NCBI GenBank assembly: GCA_038503035.1
Contig: JAVSML010024021.1
Coordinates: 250,312-314,311 of the forward strand
Length of the DNA: 64,000 nucleotides
Reading direction: 5' to 3'
Source: Crocodylus rhombifer
Taxonomy: Eukaryota > Chordata > Crocodylia > Crocodylidae
Shown one piece after another: positions 45,745 to 56,430 of the stretch (within the stretch, counting starts at the first letter, position 1; every line of letters starts with the position of its first letter). Below the pieces are notes generated by a model. The model saw nothing but the letters and a program-made list of their open reading frames with translations, had not been told where the DNA came from and searched no databases. Both the position numbers and the translations under genes were made by a program.

Positions 45745-46203
45745 GCACAGCAATGGGGGCTTTAATTCTGACTTCGGCTTACTTCGTTCTGGCTTCTCAT
45801 CTCCGACCTCGGTTTACGGACTGTCTTTTGGACTGGCGTCACGACCCCGTTCCTCGATTCACTACGTTACAGTTTTTGTTGTTTGTTATCCCATTCACGA
45901 GCTGTTGACCAGCCCTGGGACTAGCTAGTGGGCAGCTGCACCTATCCCTCAGGGGGTAGAAAGCAAGGGCTCGCTAATGAACCCCATGGGCCAACAGACC
46001 CCTTTGTTGTTCGCTATACTGTAACTGAAGAAATATCTGAGCCTCCGCTTCCCAAGCGTGAGTAAATAAATCATCTTTATTTAAACTTCCCATACAGCTC
46101 ACACTCCACCGCCGCTAATCCCACCTGTTCGTATTCCAATTGCCACCCCGGCCTACCGTGACCTTGGGGCCCGATTCACTCGGTGTTCGGTTACCCCGAC
46201 ACA
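45745..46203 (+). mobile_element. LTR-like element, distant relative of the provirus LTR
   Basis: A mixed-composition block in AT-rich DNA has AATAAA at 46065-46070 and ends TTACCCCGACA(CA). The part after the poly(A) signal, with CCGCCGCTAATCCCACCTG near 46109, resembles CGCCGCTACTACCCACCTG at about 8266 in the provirus LTR. This suggests a shared R-U5 layout. The 5' end and a target duplication could not be set. No viral genes adjoin it, so it is probably a solo or truncated LTR. Confidence 0.5.
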
Positions 46204-46744
46204 CTTGAGTCATACTAAATTTGTGGAAAGTTAAGTAGTATCTAAATTAACACATGTTAGCAGTTGTAACCTTAAAGGTTAATACCGATTCTTGCCTGCA
46301 GAGTTCTGACTTCTCACTAGAAGGCTGACAAGCAGAGATGTGCCTAGGACTGAGGGTACCTGAGTTTTATCCCTATTCTGAGGGAGGAGGGAGCTGGTAG
46401 CAGTGCATCCTGGAATGCTGTAGGATTTGCTCCTGTGGATCAGACTGAAGTTATCCTAACATGAGCTAACTAACACAGCCCAGAATTAACCCTTATTTGA
46501 AGTGATGCAGTTGAGATACGTGCAAGGCATTTAACACAAGGATAATTATAGTTTTGGCTAAAACCCTGGATTTTGTCCTAATCCAAGGTCATTGAATTCC
46601 AAACTTATCTAACCACAAGCCTGCATGTTTGACAGACCATTTCTTGTGTCCATCTGCATAGCTCATCCTCCTTAGGTACAGTTTGTTTCACATCTCAGAA
46701 GTCCAGAAACATGTCACTCTTCAAATCCTCACAGGCCTCACCCA
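46204..46744. other. Stretch with no recognised feature
   Basis: Ordinary AT-rich sequence with no gene, RNA or repeat boundary that I can support. Confidence 0.45.
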
Positions 46745-46925
46745 CAACTCAAGATGATTAAACTTTGGAACAGGCTATCTAGAGAGGTCCTGAAATCTTA
46801 ATCCCTGTAAATTTTGAATACCAGGTTAGATGGACACATGACTGGGATGGTTTAGTTAGGGATGAACCTATCTTGAGCAGGGGGATGGACTAAATGAGGT
46901 CCCTTCCCATCCTATGACCCTATGA
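46745..46925 (+). mobile_element. Old CR1 3' fragment
   Basis: The decayed text reads LWNRLSREVLKS, like WNSLPAEVVQA of younger CR1s, then GATGGACACATG, GATGGACTAAATGAGGTCCCTTCC and a CCTATGACCCTATGAAC tail. Only the last 60 codons or so and the UTR remain. Confidence 0.75.
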
Positions 46926-47569
46926 ACTCTACACTCTTGGTACACAATGCCCTTTCATCATTGCTTTTTTTTTCCCTTGTGGGCCTTCAGATAGCAATTT
47001 TAATGCACCTAACAGGTTGGGCTAATTCCTGCCCAGTACACAGTCTCTTCAAGAAAAGGGGGAGGGTGCTAGAAAGCAGACTGATATCCCTCTGCCTTCC
47101 TCTGCTAGCCAAGAGATTAATCTTTCTTTTTTCTGCTAACTAGCTGCATAATTGAAGGGAAAACAACAACAATTCATAAGTTTTCCATGGGACAAGCCCT
47201 TAAGGGCTTTAATATCCAGAAGTATGGAGTAGACACCATTTTAATTTTAGTTAATGAGCTTTGCAGGTGCTCAGCAGTACTTCTCATTCTGGGAGAGCAA
47301 CATTTCTTTGCTCCCACTGATCAATGAGAAGTCAATCTAATTTTGGATTACTCATGGGTGGATCATAGATTTTGGAAAGGGGAGTTTTTGCTGATTGTAG
47401 TAAAACTTCAATAATTCTTCTAGGTTCAAAGTGCTAGGAGAACAGGACTATATTATTCAGTTAATGATAAAAAAGCCCAACTATGAATGAGTCTGTAGGG
47501 AGCTGACTGCCAGCTCTAGACTGGAGTAGGCACCTAAGTTCAGGAGGGTACAACTGTTAATTTCCAGTC

Positions 47570-48230
47570 TGGGCACAGACAAAACCACTCCCTACAAACC
47601 CATGTGACTCTCCCATAAACTTCACCAGGGCCTCAAAATGCCCCTCAGTGCCCTTTATATTTGCCCCCTGAAATACCCCCCATTTCAATTCTGTTCTCCC
47701 TTATCGCACATATCCCCATTATCAGCCCTACCCCATTTTGCCCCAAGCCCCAGACCCCAGCACCCATCCACAACCCACTGAGTCCTACCCTTCCCTTTCA
47801 CTGCTCCCATGAATCTACTACACCCAGCAAAGACTCATCCCCATTACATCCTTGAGCTCTCACCATTCCCCTCGCCCAACTGGGCTTTCCCCTGCTCCTC
47901 TGAGCATACATGTCACTACAAAACCTCACACCTGCTGGTTCCTGCTCACCCACAATCCCTATTGCTCCCAACCTCCCTCCCCTGTGTAACTTCCCATTTC
48001 ACTCCACACAGATCCCTCTTCAGCCCAAATCCTGCCTTACTTCATACTTACCCACCATTATAATGCTTCAGCCCCTGTTCACCCCACGACTCTCTACTCC
48101 ACAGGTTGTTCTCCTGGTCCAGAGCCCCCTTGATGCCTGTGAACCCACATCCAGCTCCTCACGGCTCCCCAGGAGCCCTTTCCCTTCCAACCCCCTTCCA
48201 AACTGTTTTCCCCACTTCTCATAGTTCACA
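47570..48230. other. C-rich, strand-skewed tract
   Basis: Over about 650 bases the plus strand is rich in C and T and poor in G, with many CCCC and CCTG/CCCA phrases. The skew leaves several overlapping frames without stops (up to 104 codons) whose proteins are proline-, serine- and threonine-rich and lack domains. It is most likely low-complexity DNA or an old repeat. Confidence 0.5.
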
Positions 48231-51200
48231 ATGACTTCCCCCCTCCCCCATAATTGGTGGCTTTCTGGTTGTTTTCCTTATTTCTTCGAGTCTTCTAAAT
48301 TTTGCTGTGATCTCTCTTTTTTCTGTCTTTCTACTTTGCTCTCACTTTCGCTCCCCTTTATTACTGCATTTTTTTTCCTCAAATCTTACTGCTTTTTCCT
48401 CTCCATTGATTCTTATTGCTTCAATTCTATACTGTTTCAATCTTTCCCTGAATCAAGGTTTTCTATTGCTTCTTTTACTTCTTTTTTCTACATTTACTAT
48501 CTTGGTATGAATCATACACAAGCAGAGAAAGAAAAATTATAAGCAGAAAAAAAATAGCTATGACCAAGCCAGGTACTTTAGCATTCACACCATGCTGTTG
48601 TAATTTTGTAAAAATGTTAAAACAGCCACATAAATGGAAAATTTGCACATAAAGTAGAAACTGAACACTGGATTTAAAGAGAGTGTATGGGAGGGGAACA
48701 AATGGCTTTAGTCTCCATAGATACCAATACAGTTCTGTTAAAAGAGTATCAAATTCAATAGCAATTAGGAAAGGCATATTTCAAAGGCCTAGTGCCGCAA
48801 ATGCTTACGCACCTGTCCCATTGATCATAAGGCAAATGTGAGCTTAGTGGGAGGTTTTTTTCCCCCCTCTCCCAATTACTTTATAGCTGCAGAGCAAAAA
48901 GAAACCATGAGTCACAGACAACATCATTGCTGACACCAAAATATCACGGTTGATGCAACAGGAGGAACTGTGGAGAGTTGTTTCAACTGATTGCTTTCTA
49001 ACACAAATCATTCAAAGTTAATGAGACAAAAAGATTAGTTTAATATCCATAACACATGATTTAGATCAAAGTGATGTGCAGTACATATATTATATAATAA
49101 GAATAAATAGAATTAGGTCCTAAAAACTCAATGGGCACTGGCCTAAAGTTAATCAGCTATTTTCAGGATCAGGAATATCTGTGATTGTAAATATTGCATG
49201 CTTGATATTCTATTATATGTTGAATGTTTACCTCAAAATGGGTTAATGAAGTACTGTGTCAGATACTGTATTATTAAAGCTGGAGTCTGTGGTGATTCCA
49301 GCTCTGACTTATAACCATCACACCACGGGTTTTTTGCACATTACTGATTCTGTAAACAAATAGATAGTAAGAAACTTCCCCATGAAGTTACATTATGTAA
49401 AAAATGGTCCTAAAAAATTGTGAATCAGAGAAATCAGTGTAAACCAAATTGCTAAAAAGTGTAAAACATATATAGTCGATTTTTTTCCGACATAGGGAGC
49501 CTAATTAATTCTACTTTCTACTTTCCATGTACCTTCAGATATAAATTTGAAGCTGAAAGGAACTACAGAGTCTGAAGAGTAGATGGAAAAAACAGTTCTG
49601 TTTATTAGAAATATTCCCTTATGCCATCAGGCATAACAGGCATATGGTGTTGTTCCAGTGCTCCTGATTTTGATGCACAGAAATATTTTTCAATCTGAAC
49701 AAGATTTTGTCACTTAGGGAAAAGAGATGCAACAAGTGTTACTACTATTTGGTTGCCAAACAGTAAAACTTCGGTTTTATTTAGCAATGATCTTATAAAA
49801 AATTCTATCCATGCATTCTTTCCTTTGACAGGAAAAATCAAAAAGAAGGGATCCACAATTAAAAGCCCAGTTAAAAACTCAGAGAAAGCACACCTTTAGA
49901 ACTGCTCAATAATAATATGAAGCTCCTACCGATTTTCATATATAGTTCCCCCCCCCCCCACATACTTTCAAAAATCTTCTTTGGGGTATGCATCCAACGC
50001 CTGCCACTAGATACTTTGCTTTCTATAAGATTTGAGATGGCTCTTCTGTACTGCACATCTATGCTATGCACTGTAAGCAGAATTACCATATCACAGAAAA
50101 GAACAGTGACCTGTGGTAGAATAAAACAATGGATCATGCAAAACAGATGCTGCCTTGCCTGTCACATAGGAAGCTCGTGACCAATGGTTACATGAGGTAA
50201 CCTACCCCATTCAAAACCCTTTTTAATGTTGTAACAATGAGCCCCCCAAATAAGTAATAATGAGAAGCAAAGATTCAAGATTCCCATATAAAAAAAAGAT
50301 GCTAACTTAAGAATAGAACATAGGAATGATACGTTTCTAAGGTTATTTACTAGTGGCCTCTGAAAGATAGAAAGTAGGACAGGAGGAAATCTCCCTCCTA
50401 TTTCCTGCATGCACTACTGCTCAAGATAGTAGTTGTTGTACCTGGAAGGGATAAAGCCATTGTATAGCTGAGGAGGGCAAGAGAATTGCAAAAGTAAGGT
50501 GTTTGGGCTCTGGCCTGGCCTGCCAAACACATCTGGCACCTTAGAAAAACTTTCTGTTCCATCTTAATGGTTTGTATGAAATGCATCCTGCTGAGGACAA
50601 ACAGCAGACTACTATTTCTGTAGAGCTCTGTAATCATGCCTTCAAGCACCCTGGCTGTAGCCTTAAAGCTGCAGTAGCAATTCACACCTCTACTTGTTGG
50701 TATGAGAACACACTAGTTCAAAAACTCAGTACTTTATAACCACAAAACCCTTAAGATGTATTTTCAGAGCTGTAATGTTTAGAGATCCTAGTCTGTACGT
50801 GATATAGGTCACAGTGTACTTTTCCCTGACGTTCCTATGATGCCTGCTAATGTTAAATGATGCTGAAAGACTTCTAGTCATTTTTAGAACAAAACTGTTT
50901 GCACAAAAAAATAAAATCCTCAATAATCCACAAACAACACATTTTTCTAATATCTGCAGTTATAGAAACATCCACTTCAGCAATAAAACAAGTGTCTAGT
51001 GTCTGTTGGAGTGTGCTAATAAACCCTGTCACTAAAAATGCTTGACAAGGTGACATTGTGGAAATGAGAGAGAGCGAGCAAGTAGTCAATCAGGCAGACT
51101 AAAGCGACTAATTCTTATGGGATGCAAAAGACACAGATAAGTAAAAGATCTATATAGAACCAGGTACTAGCAACACATGCCCCCAGTTGAACTGGATCTC

Positions 51201-52435
51201 AAAGATTGTGTGGCAGTATTAATACCAGAGGAACTGCTTTGTTTACCTTCTAAGAAAGCAACCTACTGAGGGTTCACCAATGTGTGTGCCTGCTAACCTG
51301 AAAAATATGCTAGAGTCAATTTTAGTTCCTTTACTTAAGCTTAAACTACATATAGATATATTAAAAGCATTGCACATAAAAAATATATTAGGTGAGATTT
51401 GAAATGCAGTGATCACTGTCAAACTTCTACTCCTTTTTTCCTCATCATTTAATTGCATATTTTTGCATGTGCATTTATTTTTTGCAGGGAGGGCAATGGA
51501 GGACGACTTCAAGGTGCAGAGTATATCGTCAAAACAGGTGTGCAAACTTGCTGACTCCCCAGCTAGCTTCTGGTGACCTTGGTAACACAGAACACATGCG
51601 CATATGCACAGACATACACATCATGGAGTTAAGTTGCTGTATCGTTGTACTGTAAATGGGTTTAAGAAAAGGAAGAGGGAAATAACCTAATGAAAAGTAG
51701 AAACTTCTGGTTAGTCTATTAATTTGATGGAGGTAGGATTGGAAAGAATTCCTGAGCTATAAGAAGGCCAAGAAAGAGAAGTTAGGGATGAGGTGGTAAT
51801 AGAAAGGGTACTATAAAAGAAAACATGAATTCTAGAAGGAGATTAAAACAAACAAACAAACAAAAACAGTTTAGTTTTAATTAAGGCAGAAAGGACTATT
51901 ATGATCAGCTACTCTGACTGCCTGCATAACAGGTCAAACAACCTCACCATACAGTATTTACTTGCAAATGACATGAACTTTTACAGCCAAAATCAGCCCT
52001 CTAAATATGGGGTGCATGTCTTTAGCATGGAAAATGGATTCTTTTTTGCAGAAATAGCAGCAGAGTAGAATAGAACAAGCAGACACTGTGCCTCATGGCT
52101 GCCAAAATAACTATCACTTCTCTTTGGGGAAAACCACAGGAGTGGACTGCAGTGTTAACCTTCTCACAGCACCTGATGAGGCAGCAGTTTTTGGCTCTAG
52201 AGCCACTGAAGTGGCTGAAGGTGAGTAACCTGCTGCATGTAGTACTTTGATGAGGCTTTAAATAAATCCCTGTAAATATTGCTATATTATTTACAGGAAA
52301 TTATATAAAGAACTAAAGAGTCCTGCTACTGTCTTTGCAAGGTTCCTGAGCTTAACTTTATTGCTGTCCTGCCACACCAGAAGTCAAAAGGCTCATTCTT
52401 CCTAGAGGCTTTCACTTGACTTTTGTCACTTATTT
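48231..52435. other. AT-rich stretch with no recognised gene
   Basis: No exon or repeat boundary is supported. There is a C-run at about 49947-49958 and a CAAA microsatellite at about 51849-51866. Open frames of 60-100 codons lack recognised motifs. Confidence 0.5.
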
Positions 52436-52642
52436 TTACATGAAGCCAATAAGCACGTGCTTTAATGTGCATTATCCTATTTTAATATTGTATTTTATCC
52501 TATTTTAATAGATGATAAAAAGTTCACTTTTGCTAATGCACGATAAAATAGGCTAATGCACGTTTTTTAATACCATCCAATGAGGGTACTAAATTGAATG
52601 CGTGTTAGTAAAAGCACATTAATGAACATGTAGACACACCCA
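52436..52642. mobile_element. MITE with CACGTGC...TAATGCACG inverted arms
   Basis: AGCACGTGCTTTAATGTGCATTATCC on the left is mirrored by GGCTAATGCACG and by AAAGCACATTAATGAACATG on the right. The right end CATGTAGACACACCC matches that of 34043-34341. Two copies of TATTTTATCCTATTTTAATA-like sequence lie in the centre. Non-coding. The left boundary is approximate. Confidence 0.45.
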
Positions 52643-52659
52643 ATGTCCTGAATATATAA

Positions 52660-53207
52660 AGCGATGCGCTATGCTTCCTTCATCAAACTCAAATTCCATT
52701 CTGGCTGGCACTGGTGAACCCTCATACCCGAAGTACTGTGATGAATTTTGGACACCACACTTCAAGGAAGATGTAAACTATGTGAGCAGCATCCAGAAGA
52801 AAGCCAGACCAAAGGTTTAGAAAATAATATCTATGAAGACAGGCTGAAAGAACTGTTTAGAACTGTCCAGTCTAGAAAAGAATGGATTTATGAAGGGCAA
52901 GATAACAGTGTTCCAATACAAAAAAGATTGTAATAAGAGAGACAGTAATCCATTATGTTACACTGCCACTGTGGAATGGAAAAAAATCACTTTAATTTTC
53001 ACTAAAGATTTGGATTGACTATTAGGTGAGAAACATTCTGACTTCTAGTGTAGTAAAAGCTAGAACCTGATGCTTATGGAGGTTATATCTCCTTCATTGG
53101 ATGCTTCTAAAATACCTGCTAGGGTGCTAGGTATATTAGATCCTGCCTCACTGCAAAGACTGATCTCTCAAGATTCCTCTTAACTTTATATTATTATGAT
53201 TCTGTAG
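52660..53207 (+). mobile_element. Ancient CR1/L3-like LINE 3' fragment
   Basis: Decayed CR1 ORF2 C-terminus: an ALVRPQLEYC-like stretch at about 52707-52740, then TTTTGGACACCACACTTCAAG and CATCCAGAAGAAAGCCAGA, and an end with TATTATGATTCTG. Frames are broken repeatedly. It is the most diverged LINE copy here apart from the right-edge RTE. Confidence 0.7.
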
Positions 53208-53544
53208 CATCGTTGTACTTGAATACAAGGTTCTAGTTGAAAGAGAAATTATGAATCAAGATGTGCTTGCTTGTTAGCTGCAGTATGGACAGATGACATG
53301 TCATCTTCTGAAAATTTACATAGTAAAATCAAAGAATACATTCTGCACCCTCTCCAGTCCTTTCCCCTCTTTCTTTTCTTTATGGCAACAACCCTCCCTC
53401 CTCCCCAACCCTTCAGTAAGAGCTCTTAATGTTTTCCATTTATGTCAAGAAATCTGTTTCCAGGACTTCCAGAATAAGAATATTTTATTCTTCAAGTTTT
53501 TCTGAGTCCCACTCAAAAACTATTGCTTAGTTAGTATTTCTGGG

Positions 53545-53757
53545 CATGTATACATGTGCTATGGGGGGAGGTGAAAGGGCATTTGAATTAGACCAGCTCT
53601 CGGGACCTGCTTCAATTAAAACACCTGCAGCATCTCATGTATTCAGCATCCCACACTTCAAAATGGAAGTGGGGGGGGTTGCCCGATTAATTAAGTCTGC
53701 TCCAACATCTCATAATTAGAATGCATTGGAGCAGGTGTCCCACATGTATACAGGACT
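53545..53757 (+). mobile_element. MITE, same family as 3616-3912
   Basis: The ends GTATACATGTG and CACATGTATAC are inverted. The interior carries GTGCTATGGGGGGAGGTG, the ACACTTCAAAATGG phrase and a G-run, all matching the minus strand of the element near 3.7 kb. Non-coding. Confidence 0.6.
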
Positions 53758-53841
53758 TCCCGTTATATTTATTTATTTATTTTTTGCTCACTTGCCAATG
53801 AAATAAGTTTTAATGACTTTACTGCATAGTCAAAGAATATA

Positions 53842-54166
53842 CAGTGGAGTCGCATCATACGCACATTTAACCTACATGAATTCATCATACGCATATGCCC
53901 CAGAGTGCTGACTGTTTGGATTCAACCTGCAGCTGCCCCTCTCAGTGCTCTGTATGGGGCCAAGCAGCTACACTGGGAACAGCCCCGCTGGGAAGCTGTG
54001 CATGTTGGCCGGGCAGGAGTCTGGTGCAGGCTGCCCTGGGCGGGAAGGAGTGACTGTACCACTGGATGGAAGAAGGGGAAGCTGACTGGGTAATTTTGGC
54101 TATATGTGATTTTCGCCTTATGCACTGACTTTAGAACCTAATCTACAGTAAGATGTGACTCCACTC
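53842..54166. mobile_element. Tigger-like (pogo) MITE with TA target duplication
   Basis: It starts CAGTGGAGTCGCATCATAC and ends with the inverse of GAGTGGAGTCACATCTTAC, with TA on both sides (53840-53841 and 54167-54168). CAGTGG ends, TA duplication and internal TTTTCGCCTTATGCACTG/AGAACCTAATC phrases fit Tigger elements of the Tc1/mariner group. Its 325 bp cannot encode a transposase, and the 62-67 codon frames inside are chance. Confidence 0.75.
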
Positions 54167-54168
54167 TA

Positions 54169-55361
54169 AGTCATGGTCATATGTCTTTGCTGCTCCAAGA
54201 TTCAAAATCTCAGACTCCTCCAGATAATCCAATTAAAATAGTCTAGATTTTCATCTCAGTTGTAGCATATTATTTTAGTGTAAGGTCTAATATCAAGGTT
54301 GTCTGAGGGGAAAAAAAATAGGTCAGCATCAGATGATCCTGTTATACAGGTTCCTGAAATAGGTGTACTCCACTAATGTTCATGCTACTACAATTTGGCA
54401 CTATGCCCAACATAAAACCTTATTCTGGAGAAATATTCTGGAATATAGAATTCATGGCTGAGTGCTAAATTTTATCCATGTATTCAGACACGGAGGAAAT
54501 GGATTCCCTTAAATTTTAAATGTATTCTTGCCTGAACAAGTCTCATTAACAGAACAAACTTTGATACATCTTTGCAACATGATAACAGTTAAGGAAAAAT
54601 GCAGTTTATCCTTAACTGGGAGAGTTGAATATTTAAGACAAATTGAGGGAAAATGAAAATACCAGCTTACTTTGTAAAATTAAACCTCATATGGATAAAT
54701 TACAGCTTCTAAATTAACTGAGTCTCACTGATAATTTTAAAGGAACAGAGGGCACTGAGCTCTGTGGTTTTCACCAGCCTTTAATAATAATCTGCAAGGT
54801 GATTTTGAAAATAACAATTTGAGTTCTCACCTATTGTGTCAAAATTTGATAGGGAATGAAAATGGTTGAACAAGGTCCTTTATCAGTTGGCTTCCAAAAA
54901 CCTCCTAGGCTACGCACAATTTTCATTCAGTGAATGATGTGCATACTAGCATCTGTTAGTGAAAAAATACCAGACCTGTATGGATATTTTAACAATCTGC
55001 CAGGCACAATAAAATGCAGTAAAAACCACATTTAAACCTATCAAATAAATACCGGTTGGTCAAAAGTTACCTTATCTTAAATTTTCAGCAGAGATGGGTA
55101 TGTAAGTAAAAGACATGATGCAGAGGGCAGACTTTTCATTTGACCTCTAACACAAGACAAAAGGCTATTATAAGCCTTGAAAACTGAATAAATTTGTATC
55201 CTATCCATCATAGAATGCAAATAAATCAGATTACTTTTTTTCTTAGTTGAGCTCACTTCCTATTAATATCAGACTCCATTTAAAGGTAAGTTCTAGAAAA
55301 AGAAAAAAAAAGTGTCAACCTTTCTTCGTTGAACAAAAAGATATTTGCATTATAGAAACAT
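54169..55361. other. AT-rich stretch with no recognised feature
   Basis: I see no gene, RNA or repeat boundary. Confidence 0.5.
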
Positions 55362-55369
55362 ATATACAT

Positions 55370-56422
55370 TAGGGTTGTGAGAAATTTCACTGTGTGTTTC
55401 ATTTCAAAGCTGTTAAGATGCATTTCGAGCTCAAAACAGTGAGATTAAAACAAAACAAAAATCATTGAAACAGCTTCAAAATGAAACATTTGGTAAAACG
55501 TTTCAAGTTTTGAAGCAGCACAGTGTTGGGAGGCAGGGGAGAGCCAGGGCTGCACTCTGAGTGGCTCCACAGCCCCATCTAGCTCAGCCCAGCGGGGAGC
55601 ACAGCCCTGGCTCTCTCTGTCTCCTGCCACCAGGCTGAGCTCCATGGGGCTGGCAGAGCCAATTGAACCACAGACCCAGCTCTGTCTGCCCCTACCATCA
55701 GGCTGCTCTCCGATCCACTGCTGTGTTGTGCTTCATGGGGCTGGTGGAGCCAGAGGCAGGGAGAGCCCTGACTGCGCTCCACCTCCCATGACCAGGCTGA
55801 GCTCCACGGGGCCGCGGAGCCACTCACAGTGCAGCCCAGTGGCAGGAGGCAGGCAGAGCCAGGGCTGTTCTGCCTCCCGCCACTGGGTGAGCTTCATGGA
55901 GCCCAGCCCTTGGTGCAGGCTGAGCCCAGGGCCAGTCCCAGGCAACAGTGGCAGCCTCCTGTCATCCAGTGCAGATCCGGAGGCCTGCACCCCCAGGAGG
56001 AGGAGTCTGGTAAAGCCCTGCAGCCCTCCTTGGGGTACAAGCCCCTGGATCTGTGTGCCAGATGACAGGAGGCTGCTGCTGCTAGAATATGTCATGAATT
56101 TTGCTTTCAAGACTTTGAGTTCCAGTTTCTGAGAAACTTCTTGTACTTATATCCTTGAAACTTGGCAGGCTGCATGCCCTCAGAATGGGCTACCATCCCT
56201 GCAATTTGGATCCTAATCAGGCAACACATGACAATATTTTAGGCATTTTCATGATTCCCCATTATAGGCTATGGGCGAAATGTCAAAACGAGTCGAAACA
56301 GTAAAACAATTTCAATGAAATTAAATGGGACAGTGCTTTAAAACAAAATGATGAAACAAAACACTGTCCCTTCGAAATTATGAAATGGTTGTCAAAACAA
56401 AATGGTGTTTCACACAACCCTA
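55370..56422. mobile_element. Foldback hAT-family element, copy 2
   Basis: The ends are TAGGGTTGTGAGAAA and the inverse of TAGGGTTGTGTGAAA. The perfect 8-bp target duplication ATATACAT lies at 55362-55369 and 56423-56430. The right arm has the family unit CTTGAAACTTGGCAGGCTGC...GGGCTACCATCC and the GATTCCCCATTATA phrase followed by GGGCGAAATG. The interior (about 55520-56080) is GC-rich and gives long chance frames on both strands, up to 162 codons. No transposase was recognised. Confidence 0.9.
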
Positions 56423-56430
56423 ATATACAT

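Noticed and set aside
47661..48224. Pro/Ser-rich frames up to 104 codons
   Set aside because: They are explained by the lack of G on this strand. There is no start context, splice evidence or domain.
55644..56132. 162-codon plus-strand frame and its reverse partners
   Set aside because: All lie in the GC-rich core of hAT copy 2. No domain, and frames are open on both strands.
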